A stretch of DNA of 64,000 nt from JBLNDJ01 sp050261515 (GCA_050261515.1 JBLNDJ010000021.1:183678-247677), one strand, 5' to 3'. Numbered from the stretch's first letter, positions 51,752 to 60,720 are shown. A program made the numbers and translations. The notes: generated from the letters alone by a model not told the origin.

Positions 51752-52831
51752 ATGAAAAAGGTCCTTCTTCTCTGTGCTCTGGCTGCGCTGCCTGTGGGGG
51801 CGCAGGAAACCGGCATCGCCATCGTCGGGCTCGTGCACTCGCACGTATGGGGATATCTCGAGAAGATCGCCAAGGGACAAACGCCGGCGAAGCTGGTGGC
51901 GGTCTCGGAGCCGAACCCGGAACTGGTGGCCGAAGGGCGCAAGGCCATCGGTCCCGACGTGCCCGTCTACAGCGATTACAAGAAGATGCTCGATGAGAAG
52001 AAACCCGCCATCGTGTGGGCCTTCGTCGAGAACAACCGGCACCTGGAAATTGTGCAGGCGTGCGCGCCGCGCAAGATCCACGTGATCTTCGAAAAGCCGC
52101 TCGCCTCGACTTATAAGGACGCCCTGGCGATTCAGGCGCTGGCGAAGAAGCACGGCATCCGCGTGATGACGAATTACCAGATGGCGTGGTGGCCGGCCAA
52201 CTACACCGCCAAGGCGCAGGCGGACGCGGGGGTGGTGGGCAAGGTATGGCGGCTGCATGGAATCGTAGGCCACGGCGGGCCGAGCGGGCCGGGCTGGGAT
52301 TCGCCCCGCAACAAGTTCTTCCGCGTGTGGCTGACCGATCCCGTGGCGAACGGCGCCGGCTCGCTGATGGACTTCGGCTGCTACAACGCGCTGTGGTCGC
52401 TCTGGTATCTCGGCAAGCCCGAGACGGTCTACGCGACGGTGAACCATCTGCGGCCCGAATTGTATCCGAAGGTAGAGGACAACGCCGATCTCCTTCTGCA
52501 CTACAAGAACGGCGTGGGGATCTTCGAGGGAAGCTGGGACCTGCCCGCGGGCTACCAGGATCTCGAGGTTTTCGGGCTCGACGGCAGCCTCTACATGAAG
52601 GAAGGCAGCGTGGCGCTGCGCAAGCGCGGCAAGTCGGAGCAGGTCGCGCTTGCGGCGCTCGAGCCGGCTCGCTCGAACCCCGTGGCCTACATGGTGGACG
52701 CTGTGCGGAACAACAAAGAACTGGACGGCCCGGTCGCGCTCGGGATCAACGTGGATGTGGTCGAGATCATCGAAGCCGCGAAGCAGTCGGTCGCCACGGG
52801 CCGCGCGATCAAGCTGCCGCTGGGGAGGTAA
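51752..52831 (+). CDS. Gfo/Idh/MocA-family oxidoreductase with signal peptide
   Basis: The start at 51752 gives 359 residues. A Sec signal ('MKKVLLLCALAALPVGAQE') precedes the Rossmann domain ('IAIVGLVHSHVWGYLEKI', 'VSEPNPELV') and the 'EKPLASTYKDALAI' strand-turn that holds the family's catalytic Lys-Pro. The C-terminal half is the usual open-faced beta sheet ('VFGLDGSLYM'). Members are NAD(P)-dependent sugar dehydrogenases. The first glycine motif is GLVHSH rather than GxGxxG, so cofactor binding may be altered. Its stop lies back to back with that of the convergent DUF1015 gene within a hairpin. Confidence 0.88.
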   Translation: MKKVLLLCALAALPVGAQETGIAIVGLVHSHVWGYLEKIAKGQTPAKLVAVSEPNPELVAEGRKAIGPDVPVYSDYKKMLDEKKPAIVWAFVENNRHLEIVQACAPRKIHVIFEKPLASTYKDALAIQALAKKHGIRVMTNYQMAWWPANYTAKAQADAGVVGKVWRLHGIVGHGGPSGPGWDSPRNKFFRVWLTDPVANGAGSLMDFGCYNALWSLWYLGKPETVYATVNHLRPELYPKVEDNADLLLHYKNGVGIFEGSWDLPAGYQDLEVFGLDGSLYMKEGSVALRKRGKSEQVALAALEPARSNPVAYMVDAVRNNKELDGPVALGINVDVVEIIEAAKQSVATGRAIKLPLGR

Positions 52832-52843
52832 TTACCTCTCCAG
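52820..52843. terminator. Hairpin spanning two back-to-back stop codons
   Basis: Arms CTGGGGAGG (52820-52828) and CCTCTCCAG (52835-52843) pair at eight of nine positions around loop TAATTA. The loop is exactly the TAA of the Gfo/Idh gene joined to the TAA of the convergent DUF1015 gene. A plausible bidirectional terminator. Confidence 0.5.
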
Positions 52844-54070
52844 CCTGTAGATCGTCAGGCCCGAGAGCAGCTTCGGGTAGAAGTCCGTGGACTTCTGCGG
52901 CATCACCCCGCCGCCGAATGCGATGCGCGCGACCTCTTCAACCGAAACCGCTTCGAGCAGAAACGCGAGCTGCGCGGCGCCGCTCCGCACTTCGGCGATC
53001 GCCGGCTCGATGCCTCGCATGTAGCGCGTGTGCTTCTCGTCGCGCACGGCATCTTCGCCGATGCCGAGCGCTCCGCCAAGCAGCTTTTCATGAAGCACGG
53101 CGACGTCGAGCGCCCCCGCGCCGCGCTCGGCTTCGTAGAGATAGAGCGGCTCGAGCCCGGCGATCGCGACGCCGATGCGCACACGGCCCGCGTGCGGTTC
53201 CTCCCACAGGCGGCGCAGTTCCGCGACGCCGCCCGCCGGCCGCAGCCCCGCCGCGTGGATGAACTGCTGCGCGTCGAACCCTGCGATGTTGCCCACCAGG
53301 CGATGCGTTGCGAGAATCTTCAGCCCGGACGAGTGCATGTTCACGAACGTCATCATGACGCGGCGCGCGTCGTCGAGCGACGGGTTCGCGTTGCGAAAGG
53401 CTAGTGCGGTTTCATAGCGGTGGTGCCCGTCGGCGATCAGCAGTTTCTTGTCCGCCATGAGGCGCTGTATGGCGGCGATGCGCCCCGGCTCGGAGATCTT
53501 CCAGAGGCGATGCACGGTCTGGTATTCGTCGGTGACCTCGGCGCCGGGCGCCGCGGCGGCCGCTTCGTCGAGTACGCGATCGATCTCCCCGGCCGCGTCC
53601 GGATACAGCATGAAGATCTGGCCGCAGTGCGCGCGCGTGTGGCGCAGCAGCTCCATGCGGTCCTTCTTCGGCCCCGAGAGCGTCTGCTCGTGGCGGTGCA
53701 CGACGCCCTGTTCGTAATCCTCCACCGCGCCGAGGCCGATAAAGCCCTTGCGCGTGAGGCGCTCGCCCGTATCCGGCACGCAGAACTCCTGGAAATACGC
53801 GTACAGGCTGGGCCGGTCCTCCTTAGCGAGGATGCCGCTCGCGCGCCATTCTTCGAAGTGCCTGGCGGCGCGCGTGTAGACGTTGTCCTTCTCCGTATCG
53901 GCCTCGAAGCGTTCGCCGAGAATAATCCGCACCAGATTGTACGGGCTCTGCGACAGGTAGCGCGCCCGCATGTCGGGCGTGATCTTGTCGTAGGGCTGTG
54001 TGACGAGCGCGCCGAGCGGTCCGGCGGCGTCGGTGTAGCGGTACGGCTGGAACGGATAGATTTTCGCCAT
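52832..54070 (-). CDS. DUF1015 family protein
   Basis: The start at 54070 gives 412 residues beginning 'MAKIYPFQPYRYT'. DUF1015 features: 'LVTQPYDKITPDMRARYLSQSPYNLVRIILGE', 'LYAYFQEF', 'VHRHEQTLSGPKKDRMELLRHTRAHCGQIFMLYPD', 'LLIADGHHRYETALAFRN' and 'GGGVMPQKSTDFYPKLLSGLTIYRLE'. The family is widely conserved and has been linked to serine kinases acting on free L-serine in archaea, but its bacterial role is poorly defined. Cytoplasmic. It sits alone facing the Gfo/Idh gene. Confidence 0.93.
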   Translation of the reverse strand: MAKIYPFQPYRYTDAAGPLGALVTQPYDKITPDMRARYLSQSPYNLVRIILGERFEADTEKDNVYTRAARHFEEWRASGILAKEDRPSLYAYFQEFCVPDTGERLTRKGFIGLGAVEDYEQGVVHRHEQTLSGPKKDRMELLRHTRAHCGQIFMLYPDAAGEIDRVLDEAAAAAPGAEVTDEYQTVHRLWKISEPGRIAAIQRLMADKKLLIADGHHRYETALAFRNANPSLDDARRVMMTFVNMHSSGLKILATHRLVGNIAGFDAQQFIHAAGLRPAGGVAELRRLWEEPHAGRVRIGVAIAGLEPLYLYEAERGAGALDVAVLHEKLLGGALGIGEDAVRDEKHTRYMRGIEPAIAEVRSGAAQLAFLLEAVSVEEVARIAFGGGVMPQKSTDFYPKLLSGLTIYRLER

Positions 54071-54182
54071 AGGGATAATCACAGGATACGCGATGCCATA
54101 ATGAGGCGGTGCACCGTCCGGTCGCCGCGCGACTTTGAGACGACCGCGCTCGAAATGGGCGGCGTCCCCGCCTCAGCAAGCG

Positions 54183-55304
54183 TTACAGCTTCAGGAAAAT
54201 CTTGCGCTTGTAGAGCCAGTAGCACAGGTACCACATCACCGCGAGCACCGTACAGGACTGGGCCACCGGGGCGAAATCGCCCAGCCAGGTGTAATTGAAC
54301 GTGAACACGCCCACCGCGCGGTCGAACCACCCTCTGAGCACGTTTCCGAGCGAGTAGATGAAGATGGAATTCGCGCCCACCACCACGAGCGGGAACGTCC
54401 ACTTCCGGTAACCTCTCACCTCGACGAGGTAGTAGAACGCGAGCAGCATCAGCAGAATCCAGCCCGTGCTGTAGAGCGTGAACGACGACGTGCAGATGCG
54501 CTTGATGATCGGGTTCCAGGGGTGGATGAGCAAGCCCAAGGCGAGGCACGCCACGGCTGAAAGCCCCATGATGCGCATCTTCTCTTTGTGCGAGCGGGCG
54601 CTCTGGAGCAGCAGGCCGGTCCACACGCCGAACAGCGTGGTCACGGTGCTCGTGATGAAGTTGATCGTCGCCCAGTGGTCGCCGTTGGGATGGCCCAGCA
54701 CCCAGATATCGATGCGCTGGCCGATGTTCGTGTCCTTAGACATGAACGGTCCCTCCGTGCCCGGGAACGCGACGAACAGCGCCCAGTGGCCTATCAGGAT
54801 GGCCGCGGCGATCACGGCCTGCCACCGGAACTTGAGCTGCATGATCAGGTAGGCGAGGACATACGTGATGCCGATCTGCGCGAGCACGTTGATGAGCTGA
54901 AAGTGCAGCTTCCCGGCCGAGACCGACATCAGCACCTGGCTCCAGAGAATCAGCCGCAGGCCGCGGATCAGGACGTGCCGGAACAGTTCGGATTCGGTGG
55001 CGCCGCGCGCCCTGCGAATCGCGAACGCGAACGGCATGGCGACCCCGACCATGAACATGAACGCGGGCTGGATGAGGTCCCAGAACGCGATCCACTCCCA
55101 GGGCATGTGCTCGAACTGCCTGGCGATGCCGGTGAATGCGGGGTTGCGCTCGGCCAGCCCCGTGAGCCCGAAGCCCTCGGAGGCGAGCACGATCATGATA
55201 AACCCGCGGAAGGCGTCGAGCGCCAGATAGCGCTGTTGGCCGGAAGACTTGGGCGGCGCCGCGGCCGAAACCGGTGCGCCCGTGGCGTTCTGACTGGCCT
55301 GCAT
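54183..55304 (-). CDS. HGSNAT-like / DUF5009 membrane acyltransferase
   Basis: A 373-residue integral membrane protein with about 10 helices. 'RYLALDAFRGFIMIVLASEGFG', 'DLIQPAFMFMVGVAMPFAFAIR', 'RHVLIRGLRLILWSQ' and 'GANSIFIYSLGNVL' are typical of heparan-alpha-glucosaminide N-acetyltransferase-like proteins (NagX/DUF5009). It may acetylate amino sugars at the membrane. The glucoamylase gene lies upstream on its coding strand's 3' side... more exactly, the glucoamylase (55370-56650) precedes it in transcription with 65 bases between, so they may share a message. Confidence 0.88.
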   Translation of the reverse strand: MQASQNATGAPVSAAAPPKSSGQQRYLALDAFRGFIMIVLASEGFGLTGLAERNPAFTGIARQFEHMPWEWIAFWDLIQPAFMFMVGVAMPFAFAIRRARGATESELFRHVLIRGLRLILWSQVLMSVSAGKLHFQLINVLAQIGITYVLAYLIMQLKFRWQAVIAAAILIGHWALFVAFPGTEGPFMSKDTNIGQRIDIWVLGHPNGDHWATINFITSTVTTLFGVWTGLLLQSARSHKEKMRIMGLSAVACLALGLLIHPWNPIIKRICTSSFTLYSTGWILLMLLAFYYLVEVRGYRKWTFPLVVVGANSIFIYSLGNVLRGWFDRAVGVFTFNYTWLGDFAPVAQSCTVLAVMWYLCYWLYKRKIFLKL

Positions 55305-55330
55305 ATTGGCGAAATTCTACCATGCTTGCG

Positions 55331-55370
55331 GGGCGGGCTCCCTGGTATGCCGCGGACCAGGGGTCCGCCC
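55331..55370. repeat. Imperfect palindromic intergenic repeat
   Basis: Arms 55331-55346 and 55356-55370 pair with one gap/mismatch. The right arm region GCGGACCAGGGG.CCGCC recurs at about 47143-47160 in another intergenic gap, suggesting a dispersed palindromic element. Confidence 0.45.
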
Positions 55371-56650
55371 TACAGCCCGTTCCCCGGCGTCTTGTCCTCG
55401 ACGAAACCCGCGCGCTCGAGGCCGCGGCGCGCTTCGGGCGTGTTCATGAACGTCTTCCAGACGAAGCCCGTCCGGAGGTTTTCCGCCATCAGAAGCGTGA
55501 TGCCTGTGTCGATGCCGATCACGTCGTTGTCATACCATTTCCTGAGCGGGTTGAATGCGTTCACGAATCCGTAGCGGCACCACGCCCGCTCGCCGTAGCG
55601 GTTCCGGATGTTTTTCAGCACGCGCAGAGTGGGCTGCGGCAGGAAGGGCAGCGAGCCGCCTGTCGCGCTCGGCACCACAGTCCCGTCGATCGGGCCGATC
55701 TCCGGCGGGCCGCCCCACACCACGTATCCGTTCTCCGAATCCGACGACGTGATGCCCCACAGGTCGTCGCTGTAGGTGGGGAACTGCTTCGCGAGCTCCA
55801 GGCAGAAGCGGCGGTGCACCTCGGTCGCGATCGCCGAGTTGCGAAAGTAATTCGCGTAGCGGTCGCGCTTGCCGCGGAAGTCGAACCAGGCCTGCGCGTA
55901 CTGGTGCACGAACAGCGGCGCGAAAGACCCGATATAGCGCAGTCCGTCGTACTCGAACGTCGTACGCTTCCAGGAGTACCAGGCCCCCACCGGCAGCGGA
56001 TGCGTGAACGAGCCCAGCCCGAGCAGGTACATCATCATCAGCTCGCTGTAGTAGTCCCAGCGGTAGGGCAGGAAGCCGACCTCGGGCGTCCAGCCGTGCG
56101 GCAGCAGCGAGGTGTCTTCGGAAAGCCACTTCCAGTCGGCCCGGCCGTAGATTTCGTAGGCCAGGCGCGTCAGCTCCGCATACCGGAAGTGTTGCCTGCA
56201 CGTGAGCACGCCGCAGAGCAGCAGCGCGGTATCGATCGAGGAAACCTCGGAATCCCAGATGCGCTCGCCGGTCTTGATGTTCGCCCAGTGGTAGAAGAAC
56301 CCGCGATGCGTCTGCATCTTCTTCGCCAGGAAGCGCAGCGTGGCGAGCGCACGGCCGCGCGCTTCGAGAAGCGAGACGTACCCGCGCTGTTGGCCGATGC
56401 ACAGCCCCGTGAGGCCGAAGCCCGTGGCGGCGATGCTGGCCACGATGCCGTTGTCCGCCGCGCGCGCGTGGGCGCGGTCTTTCACCAGGCCCGTCTGCGG
56501 GTCGGCCTGCTCCCAGAAGTAGAGGAAACAGGCGTGCTCGAGCTCTTCGAGGAACCGGTCGTCCTCGGGCGCCAACTCCGGCTGCGCAGCCACCGCCGGC
56601 CCCGCGCCCACCCCCAGCATGCAGCCCAGAAAATCGCGGCGCCGCAGCAT
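55370..56650 (-). CDS. Putative secreted glucoamylase (PF10091) with Tat-type signal
   Basis: The start at 56650 gives 426 residues; the longer frame to 57451 is antisense to the next gene. The N-terminus 'LRRRDFLGCMLGVGAGPAVAA' has the twin-arginine consensus. The remainder matches the PF10091 glucoamylase family: 'ACFLYFWEQADPQTGLVKDR', 'IVASIAATGFGLTGLCIG', 'THRGFFYHWANIKTGERI', 'EVSSIDTALLLCGVL', 'YAQAWFDFRGKRD' and 'NGYVVWGGPP'. These act on alpha- or beta-linked glucans outside the cytoplasm; linkage specificity cannot be told. GGGAG directly abuts the ATG, an unusually short spacing. Confidence 0.9.
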   Translation of the reverse strand: MLRRRDFLGCMLGVGAGPAVAAQPELAPEDDRFLEELEHACFLYFWEQADPQTGLVKDRAHARAADNGIVASIAATGFGLTGLCIGQQRGYVSLLEARGRALATLRFLAKKMQTHRGFFYHWANIKTGERIWDSEVSSIDTALLLCGVLTCRQHFRYAELTRLAYEIYGRADWKWLSEDTSLLPHGWTPEVGFLPYRWDYYSELMMMYLLGLGSFTHPLPVGAWYSWKRTTFEYDGLRYIGSFAPLFVHQYAQAWFDFRGKRDRYANYFRNSAIATEVHRRFCLELAKQFPTYSDDLWGITSSDSENGYVVWGGPPEIGPIDGTVVPSATGGSLPFLPQPTLRVLKNIRNRYGERAWCRYGFVNAFNPLRKWYDNDVIGIDTGITLLMAENLRTGFVWKTFMNTPEARRGLERAGFVEDKTPGNGL

Positions 56651-56668
56651 CTCCCTATAATCTAAACG

Positions 56669-57658
56669 ATGGCGGGGCTTCCGGGCCGTAAGCTCGCAAC
56701 GGCGATCGCGCTCGCGGTCCTTGCAGCCATTGTGATCGCAGTCTGGCTCTTCAGGCGCCCGCGCCCGCGGCAGGTGGCGTTTCTCGAGGGTGTGGTGCTG
56801 CGGCAGGACGCCGATCCCCGGAAACAGCAGCCCGTCGCGGGCGCGCGGATTACGGTCTCGCCGGATCTCGCGCCCGGCGTCTGGGTGTCCGGCTCGACGG
56901 GGCTCTTCCGCGTCACGCTGGCGCCGCCGGTGAACCTCGACCAGACGGTCACGCTGCGGTTCCGGCATCCGGATTATGAACCGTCCGACATCGCCGTGCC
57001 GGCCGGGAACATGATCTACGTCGTGCGCCTGACACCGCGCCCGCGCGCTCCCGCCGGCGCGCCGGGCCGGCCGCTCACGACCGTCTCGGACGTGCGCGTG
57101 CGTTACGCCGAGAAGACCGTCACAACGGTAAACATAGGCAGCACCGTGCGCGAGTTCGAGATTGCGAACGTGGGCAATGTGCCGTGCAACAGCCGTGCCC
57201 CGTGCTCGCCCGACGGCGCCTGGAAAGCCTCGATCGGCTCCGCGTCGTTCGACGCCGGCGAAGGCAACGAGTTCCGCCACGTGCGTGTTTCCTGCATCGC
57301 GGGGCCGTGCCCTTTCTCGAATGTCGAATCGCAAACCGGCGCCGGACGCCGCGTCAGCATCTCTGTGCGCAACTGGTCCGACACGGTCACCTACCTGTTC
57401 GAAGCGGAGGTGGCGCAAACGGCCGCGACTGAGCTGATCCGGTATTCCCACCCCGCGATCTTCGGCCAGGCAATGAACTTCACGTTGCCCGCGGGCTCGC
57501 AGGGGCCGAGCATCGAGGCGGAGTTGAACGGTGACGAGATCGTCTTCCCGCTCGGGCCGGATCTGAATCTGTCGTGGGCAACATGCAGCGTCAAGACGGC
57601 GCCTGACCGGACGAAGGCCTACCGCTGCGAGCTTAAGCCCGGCTACCGGTTTCAGTAA
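56669..57658 (+). CDS. Membrane-anchored hypothetical protein
   Basis: A 329-residue protein with a single N-terminal membrane helix (about 8-28) followed by a beta-rich extracytoplasmic part. Residues 36-125 look like a carboxypeptidase-regulatory or Ig-like fold ('FLEGVVLRQDADPRKQQPVAGARITVS...GLFRVTLAPP', 'RFRHPDYEPSDIAVP'). The rest has six cysteines that may pair. Function unknown. It is divergent from the glucoamylase gene with 18 bases between starts and ends two bases before a perfect inverted repeat. Confidence 0.75.
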   Translation: MAGLPGRKLATAIALAVLAAIVIAVWLFRRPRPRQVAFLEGVVLRQDADPRKQQPVAGARITVSPDLAPGVWVSGSTGLFRVTLAPPVNLDQTVTLRFRHPDYEPSDIAVPAGNMIYVVRLTPRPRAPAGAPGRPLTTVSDVRVRYAEKTVTTVNIGSTVREFEIANVGNVPCNSRAPCSPDGAWKASIGSASFDAGEGNEFRHVRVSCIAGPCPFSNVESQTGAGRRVSISVRNWSDTVTYLFEAEVAQTAATELIRYSHPAIFGQAMNFTLPAGSQGPSIEAELNGDEIVFPLGPDLNLSWATCSVKTAPDRTKAYRCELKPGYRFQ

Positions 57659-57660
57659 CC

Positions 57661-57712
57661 CGAAAAGGGGACAGTCACCTTTTTCGCAGAAAAGGTGACT
57701 GTCCCCTTTTCG
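57661..57712. terminator. Perfect 23-bp inverted repeat, bidirectional terminator or REP-like element
   Basis: Arms 57661-57683 and 57690-57712 are exact reverse complements around a 6-base loop. Each arm has A4 and T4 runs flanking GGGGACAGTCACC, so either strand ends its hairpin in a T run. It exactly fills the gap between the convergent 56669 gene and csm5. Confidence 0.7.
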
Positions 57713-57715
57713 CGC

Positions 57716-58861
57716 TTACCCAATCTCCAACAGCGCCCACCCGGGCAGCGCCGCGGGCTGGTTGCCGAGGAACACGATGCGGCGCGTTTTCGGGAACGGG
57801 AGTCCCGATTCAATCGCGCGCGTGTAGAGCGGCACCTGCTTGACCGCGCTGCGGTAGGCTTGGTCTTCGGTCTCGAGCCAGCCGGTCTTCGCGAGCAGTC
57901 CGCTGCCCCATCCGACCGACAGGATGCACGCGTTCCCCGCGCTCCGCGCCGCGTTCAGCCGCGCCTCGATCTCGTCGAGCCCCTGCCCGAGCGCCGCCAG
58001 TCCGGACCACTGCGCGTACTGTTTTTGAATCCCGATCAGCCGCGCCGCGTAGTCGTTCGCCGCGGCCATCAGGCGCGCCGTGTTGACGGGTTCGCGCCAG
58101 CGCAGCATGCGCGCGATCTCGGGCTGCGCGAAGAAAGCGTTCTCGCGCCAGTTGCCTTCGAACACCGTGCCCGGCGCGGCCATCTCGGCGAACAGCGGCG
58201 TGCCGTCCTCCGCCTTCGCACCGGTTCCGCGCGGCGCCTGCTTCCATCCGAGGTCGAATCCGCCGCCCGCGCGCCGCGGCTGGAGCGTCGAGACGCGGAG
58301 CAGGTACAGCTTCATCACCGCCGGGGAGACCGGCTTCGAATCCGACACCCCGACGGCCTTCATGAAATTCGTGCCCGGCGCGCCAAGCGCGTGCTGTTCG
58401 GCCTCTTCTCCCGGATGGCGCGGCAGGCGCTCGCCTTCGAGATGCTCGAAGTGCGGCTTCGCCCCGTTCTGCCAGCGCGTGAAGAGCATCCCCGTGCGCA
58501 GCGCGCCCTTGATCGCGCTGCCCGGCAGGAACGGCCCTTCAATCCCGGTGACGAACGTCGGAATGTGCAGCGTGTCGCCGCGCGCGGCCTCCCAATACTT
58601 CGCGGCAGACGGATGCTCGAACGGAATGCGCCGCCCGGCGAAGTTCTGCGCGAAGCCGCCCCACGACGCGAAGTCGAGCTTCTCGGCCTTCTTGAGCTGC
58701 GTGAGGTAGCCTTCGAGCCGCGGCCCCTTGGCCAGCAGCTTGAAGATGCGCCGCTGGTCGAGGACGTTCACCTGGTCTTTCCAGACCATGTAGTCGATCG
58801 GCGAAAGGCGGCGGCCGTCGCCGACCAGCACGGGGGAGAGGCAGGTGAGGCGGTAGTTCAT
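57716..58861 (-). CDS. csm5: Type III-A CRISPR RAMP protein Csm5
   Basis: The start at 58861 gives 381 residues beginning 'MNYRLTCLSPVLVGDGRRLSPIDYMV', the Csm5 N-terminus. Further features: 'FVTGIEGPFLPGSAIKGALRTGMLF', the RAMP glycine-rich loop region, and a C-terminal RAMP half ending 'ALLEIG'. In the Csm complex it caps the 3' end of the crRNA filament. It starts one base after the csm4 stop. Last gene of the operon. Confidence 0.9.
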   Translation of the reverse strand: MNYRLTCLSPVLVGDGRRLSPIDYMVWKDQVNVLDQRRIFKLLAKGPRLEGYLTQLKKAEKLDFASWGGFAQNFAGRRIPFEHPSAAKYWEAARGDTLHIPTFVTGIEGPFLPGSAIKGALRTGMLFTRWQNGAKPHFEHLEGERLPRHPGEEAEQHALGAPGTNFMKAVGVSDSKPVSPAVMKLYLLRVSTLQPRRAGGGFDLGWKQAPRGTGAKAEDGTPLFAEMAAPGTVFEGNWRENAFFAQPEIARMLRWREPVNTARLMAAANDYAARLIGIQKQYAQWSGLAALGQGLDEIEARLNAARSAGNACILSVGWGSGLLAKTGWLETEDQAYRSAVKQVPLYTRAIESGLPFPKTRRIVFLGNQPAALPGWALLEIG

Positions 58862-58862
58862 G

Positions 58863-59876
58863 TTACGCGGCCCCCTTGAGCGGAACCGGAACAGCCAGCG
58901 CGAAGCCGCTGCGATACACGGGATGCGGAAAGCCGCCGGGCGCGACATCGGGAGCGGCGCCGGTCGGAGGCGCGGCGGCTGCGAGCACGCTGCCCTCTTC
59001 GATCATGCGCGCCGTCTTCTTCTCTTCGCCCGAACGCTCGGGGCTTTCGATGCGGCCGCTGCGTTCGGCGATGCCGTACGCGCCGCGCTGCCAGTCCACC
59101 GCATCACCGGGCGCCGGGCTGAACAGGGACAGCAGCCAGTACGCCGTCTCGGCCGGCTCCTCGGGGGGCGGGAGGATGAGATCCGGCAGCACGCCCTCGG
59201 TGAATTCGGGTTGCCGCGAACGGCCCCATCCGAGCGAACGCTCGCCGCCCACGCCCGTATCGGCCAGGTAGCGGAACGCGGCCTGGAGCGGCCCGCTCCA
59301 CTGCTCGCGCGCAGCGTCGCCGGCGAAACTTACAGCGCCCCAGAAACCTCCGCCTTCGGAAAATTCGAGGCACGCGGTGCGGTGCACCGCGATCGCGTCG
59401 CCGCGCAGGCGATCGACCGCGGCGTGCGACCGCAGCGCCGTGCGGAAAGGGCCCGAGTGGAACTGCGCATCGGCGGGCAACAAACATCCGCTCGCGCCGT
59501 CGAGCGCCCAGCGGTTATCGTTCAGCGGCTTTTCGGAAACCAGATCGCGCACCGCGGAAAGCGGCACGAACCGCGCGTTGCTCCAGCGCACCTTCGCCGA
59601 GGGCGGAGGCGGCCAGAGATTCTTCGGCGGCGGTACGAACCGCAGCTCGCCCAGTGAGGGGAACAGCGAACTCAGACGCACGGCCGGGCCATTCGGGCTT
59701 GCCACCGTCGCGGCGAACCACTCCTCGAGCCGGCCGAGCCGCGCCATCGCATGCGAAACCGCGGAGAACAGCGTATCGCTGTGGAAAATGCGGTCCACGC
59801 GGTCGCGAGCGCCGGTCGCCGGACCGATCCGCCACGGCCCGCTCGGGCGTAACTGAACGAGAAAGCCAGGGTTCAT
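58863..59876 (-). CDS. csm4: Type III-A CRISPR RAMP protein Csm4
   Basis: The start at 59876 gives 337 residues with 'FLVQLRPSGPWRIGP' and 'RVDRIFHSDTLFSAVSHAM', matching the Csm4 N-terminal RRM, and the glycine-rich 'GVGGERSLGWGR' loop that holds the 5' crRNA tag. It binds Cas10 at the base of the complex. Four bases separate it from csm3. Confidence 0.9.
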   Translation of the reverse strand: MNPGFLVQLRPSGPWRIGPATGARDRVDRIFHSDTLFSAVSHAMARLGRLEEWFAATVASPNGPAVRLSSLFPSLGELRFVPPPKNLWPPPPSAKVRWSNARFVPLSAVRDLVSEKPLNDNRWALDGASGCLLPADAQFHSGPFRTALRSHAAVDRLRGDAIAVHRTACLEFSEGGGFWGAVSFAGDAAREQWSGPLQAAFRYLADTGVGGERSLGWGRSRQPEFTEGVLPDLILPPPEEPAETAYWLLSLFSPAPGDAVDWQRGAYGIAERSGRIESPERSGEEKKTARMIEEGSVLAAAAPPTGAAPDVAPGGFPHPVYRSGFALAVPVPLKGAA

Positions 59877-59880
59877 CGCG

Positions 59881-60711
59881 CTAGGCGAGCTTGTCGCCGA
59901 GGTCTCCGGTGGCAAGCTGCTGGAGCGCGCCGAGATCGCCTCCCGCCAACAACTCCGCCTCGGCCGCTTCGCCGGTATAGAACCCGCGATTCCTCCACGT
60001 CAGCTTCAAGTTCGCCAGGCGCACCCGCCCGCTGCCGCGCGAGCCGCCTCCGCCGAGCGCGTCGTCTTCGAGCAGCCGCAGCCCTTCAACCAGCCTCCGC
60101 AGCAGCGCCTTGTCCTCATCGCACAGCACGTCGAGCACGAACCGCACGTGGAATCGCGACCCCGCCGGCACCCGCTCGAGCGTGCGCGGGTTGGCCTGCG
60201 ACGTGATCCGGTCGATGGCGTTCTCGCTCTTGACCTCGGTCAGCTCATCGTCGAGGTTCTCGCGCATCTGCGGCGTGATGCTCTCGGGGTCGAGCGGCGC
60301 GTCGTACACGGTAAGCCGCGCGGGCGTCGAGTTGGAGCTCTCGAGCGTATCGCCCGAAACGCGCTCCATGCGGCCCGGGTTGCGCCCGAACAGAACGCAG
60401 ATGTCGTCGTCCGGCCGGTCGCTCTGGTGGATTCGCACTTCCTGACCCTTGCGCCGGGAAAGATAGACCAGCTCGCCAGGCACCGCCGCGCCCGAGGACT
60501 GCTCGAGCAGCGACCGGATCTTCCCGCGCAGCGAGCTGCCCGGGACATACGGCCGCCCGAAGGCGTCCTTGATGACCGGATTGTCGGCGCCGCCGATTTC
60601 GAGCGAGCCTTTCCCGGCCCCGATGTGCAGGCCGGTCTCGCAATAGAGGTCGCCCTCGAGAATCAGTTTTCCAATCAGTTTCAGTTCGGTATCCGCAGTG
60701 TGGGCGCTCAT
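59881..60711 (-). CDS. csm3: Type III-A CRISPR backbone protein Csm3 (target RNase)
   Basis: A 276-residue RAMP protein. 'ETGLHIGAGKGSLEIGGADNPVIKDAFGRPYVPGSSLRGKIRSLLE' is the Csm3 fingerprint; Asp43 corresponds to the catalytic Asp of target-RNA cleavage in Csm3. 'GGGGSRGSGRV' near residue 220 is the RAMP G-loop. Several copies form the crRNA-binding backbone. Catalytic Asp retained, so target RNA cleavage is expected. ATG 9 bases after the csm2 stop. Confidence 0.93.
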   Translation of the reverse strand: MSAHTADTELKLIGKLILEGDLYCETGLHIGAGKGSLEIGGADNPVIKDAFGRPYVPGSSLRGKIRSLLEQSSGAAVPGELVYLSRRKGQEVRIHQSDRPDDDICVLFGRNPGRMERVSGDTLESSNSTPARLTVYDAPLDPESITPQMRENLDDELTEVKSENAIDRITSQANPRTLERVPAGSRFHVRFVLDVLCDEDKALLRRLVEGLRLLEDDALGGGGSRGSGRVRLANLKLTWRNRGFYTGEAAEAELLAGGDLGALQQLATGDLGDKLA

Positions 60712-60720
60712 ACTACCTCT

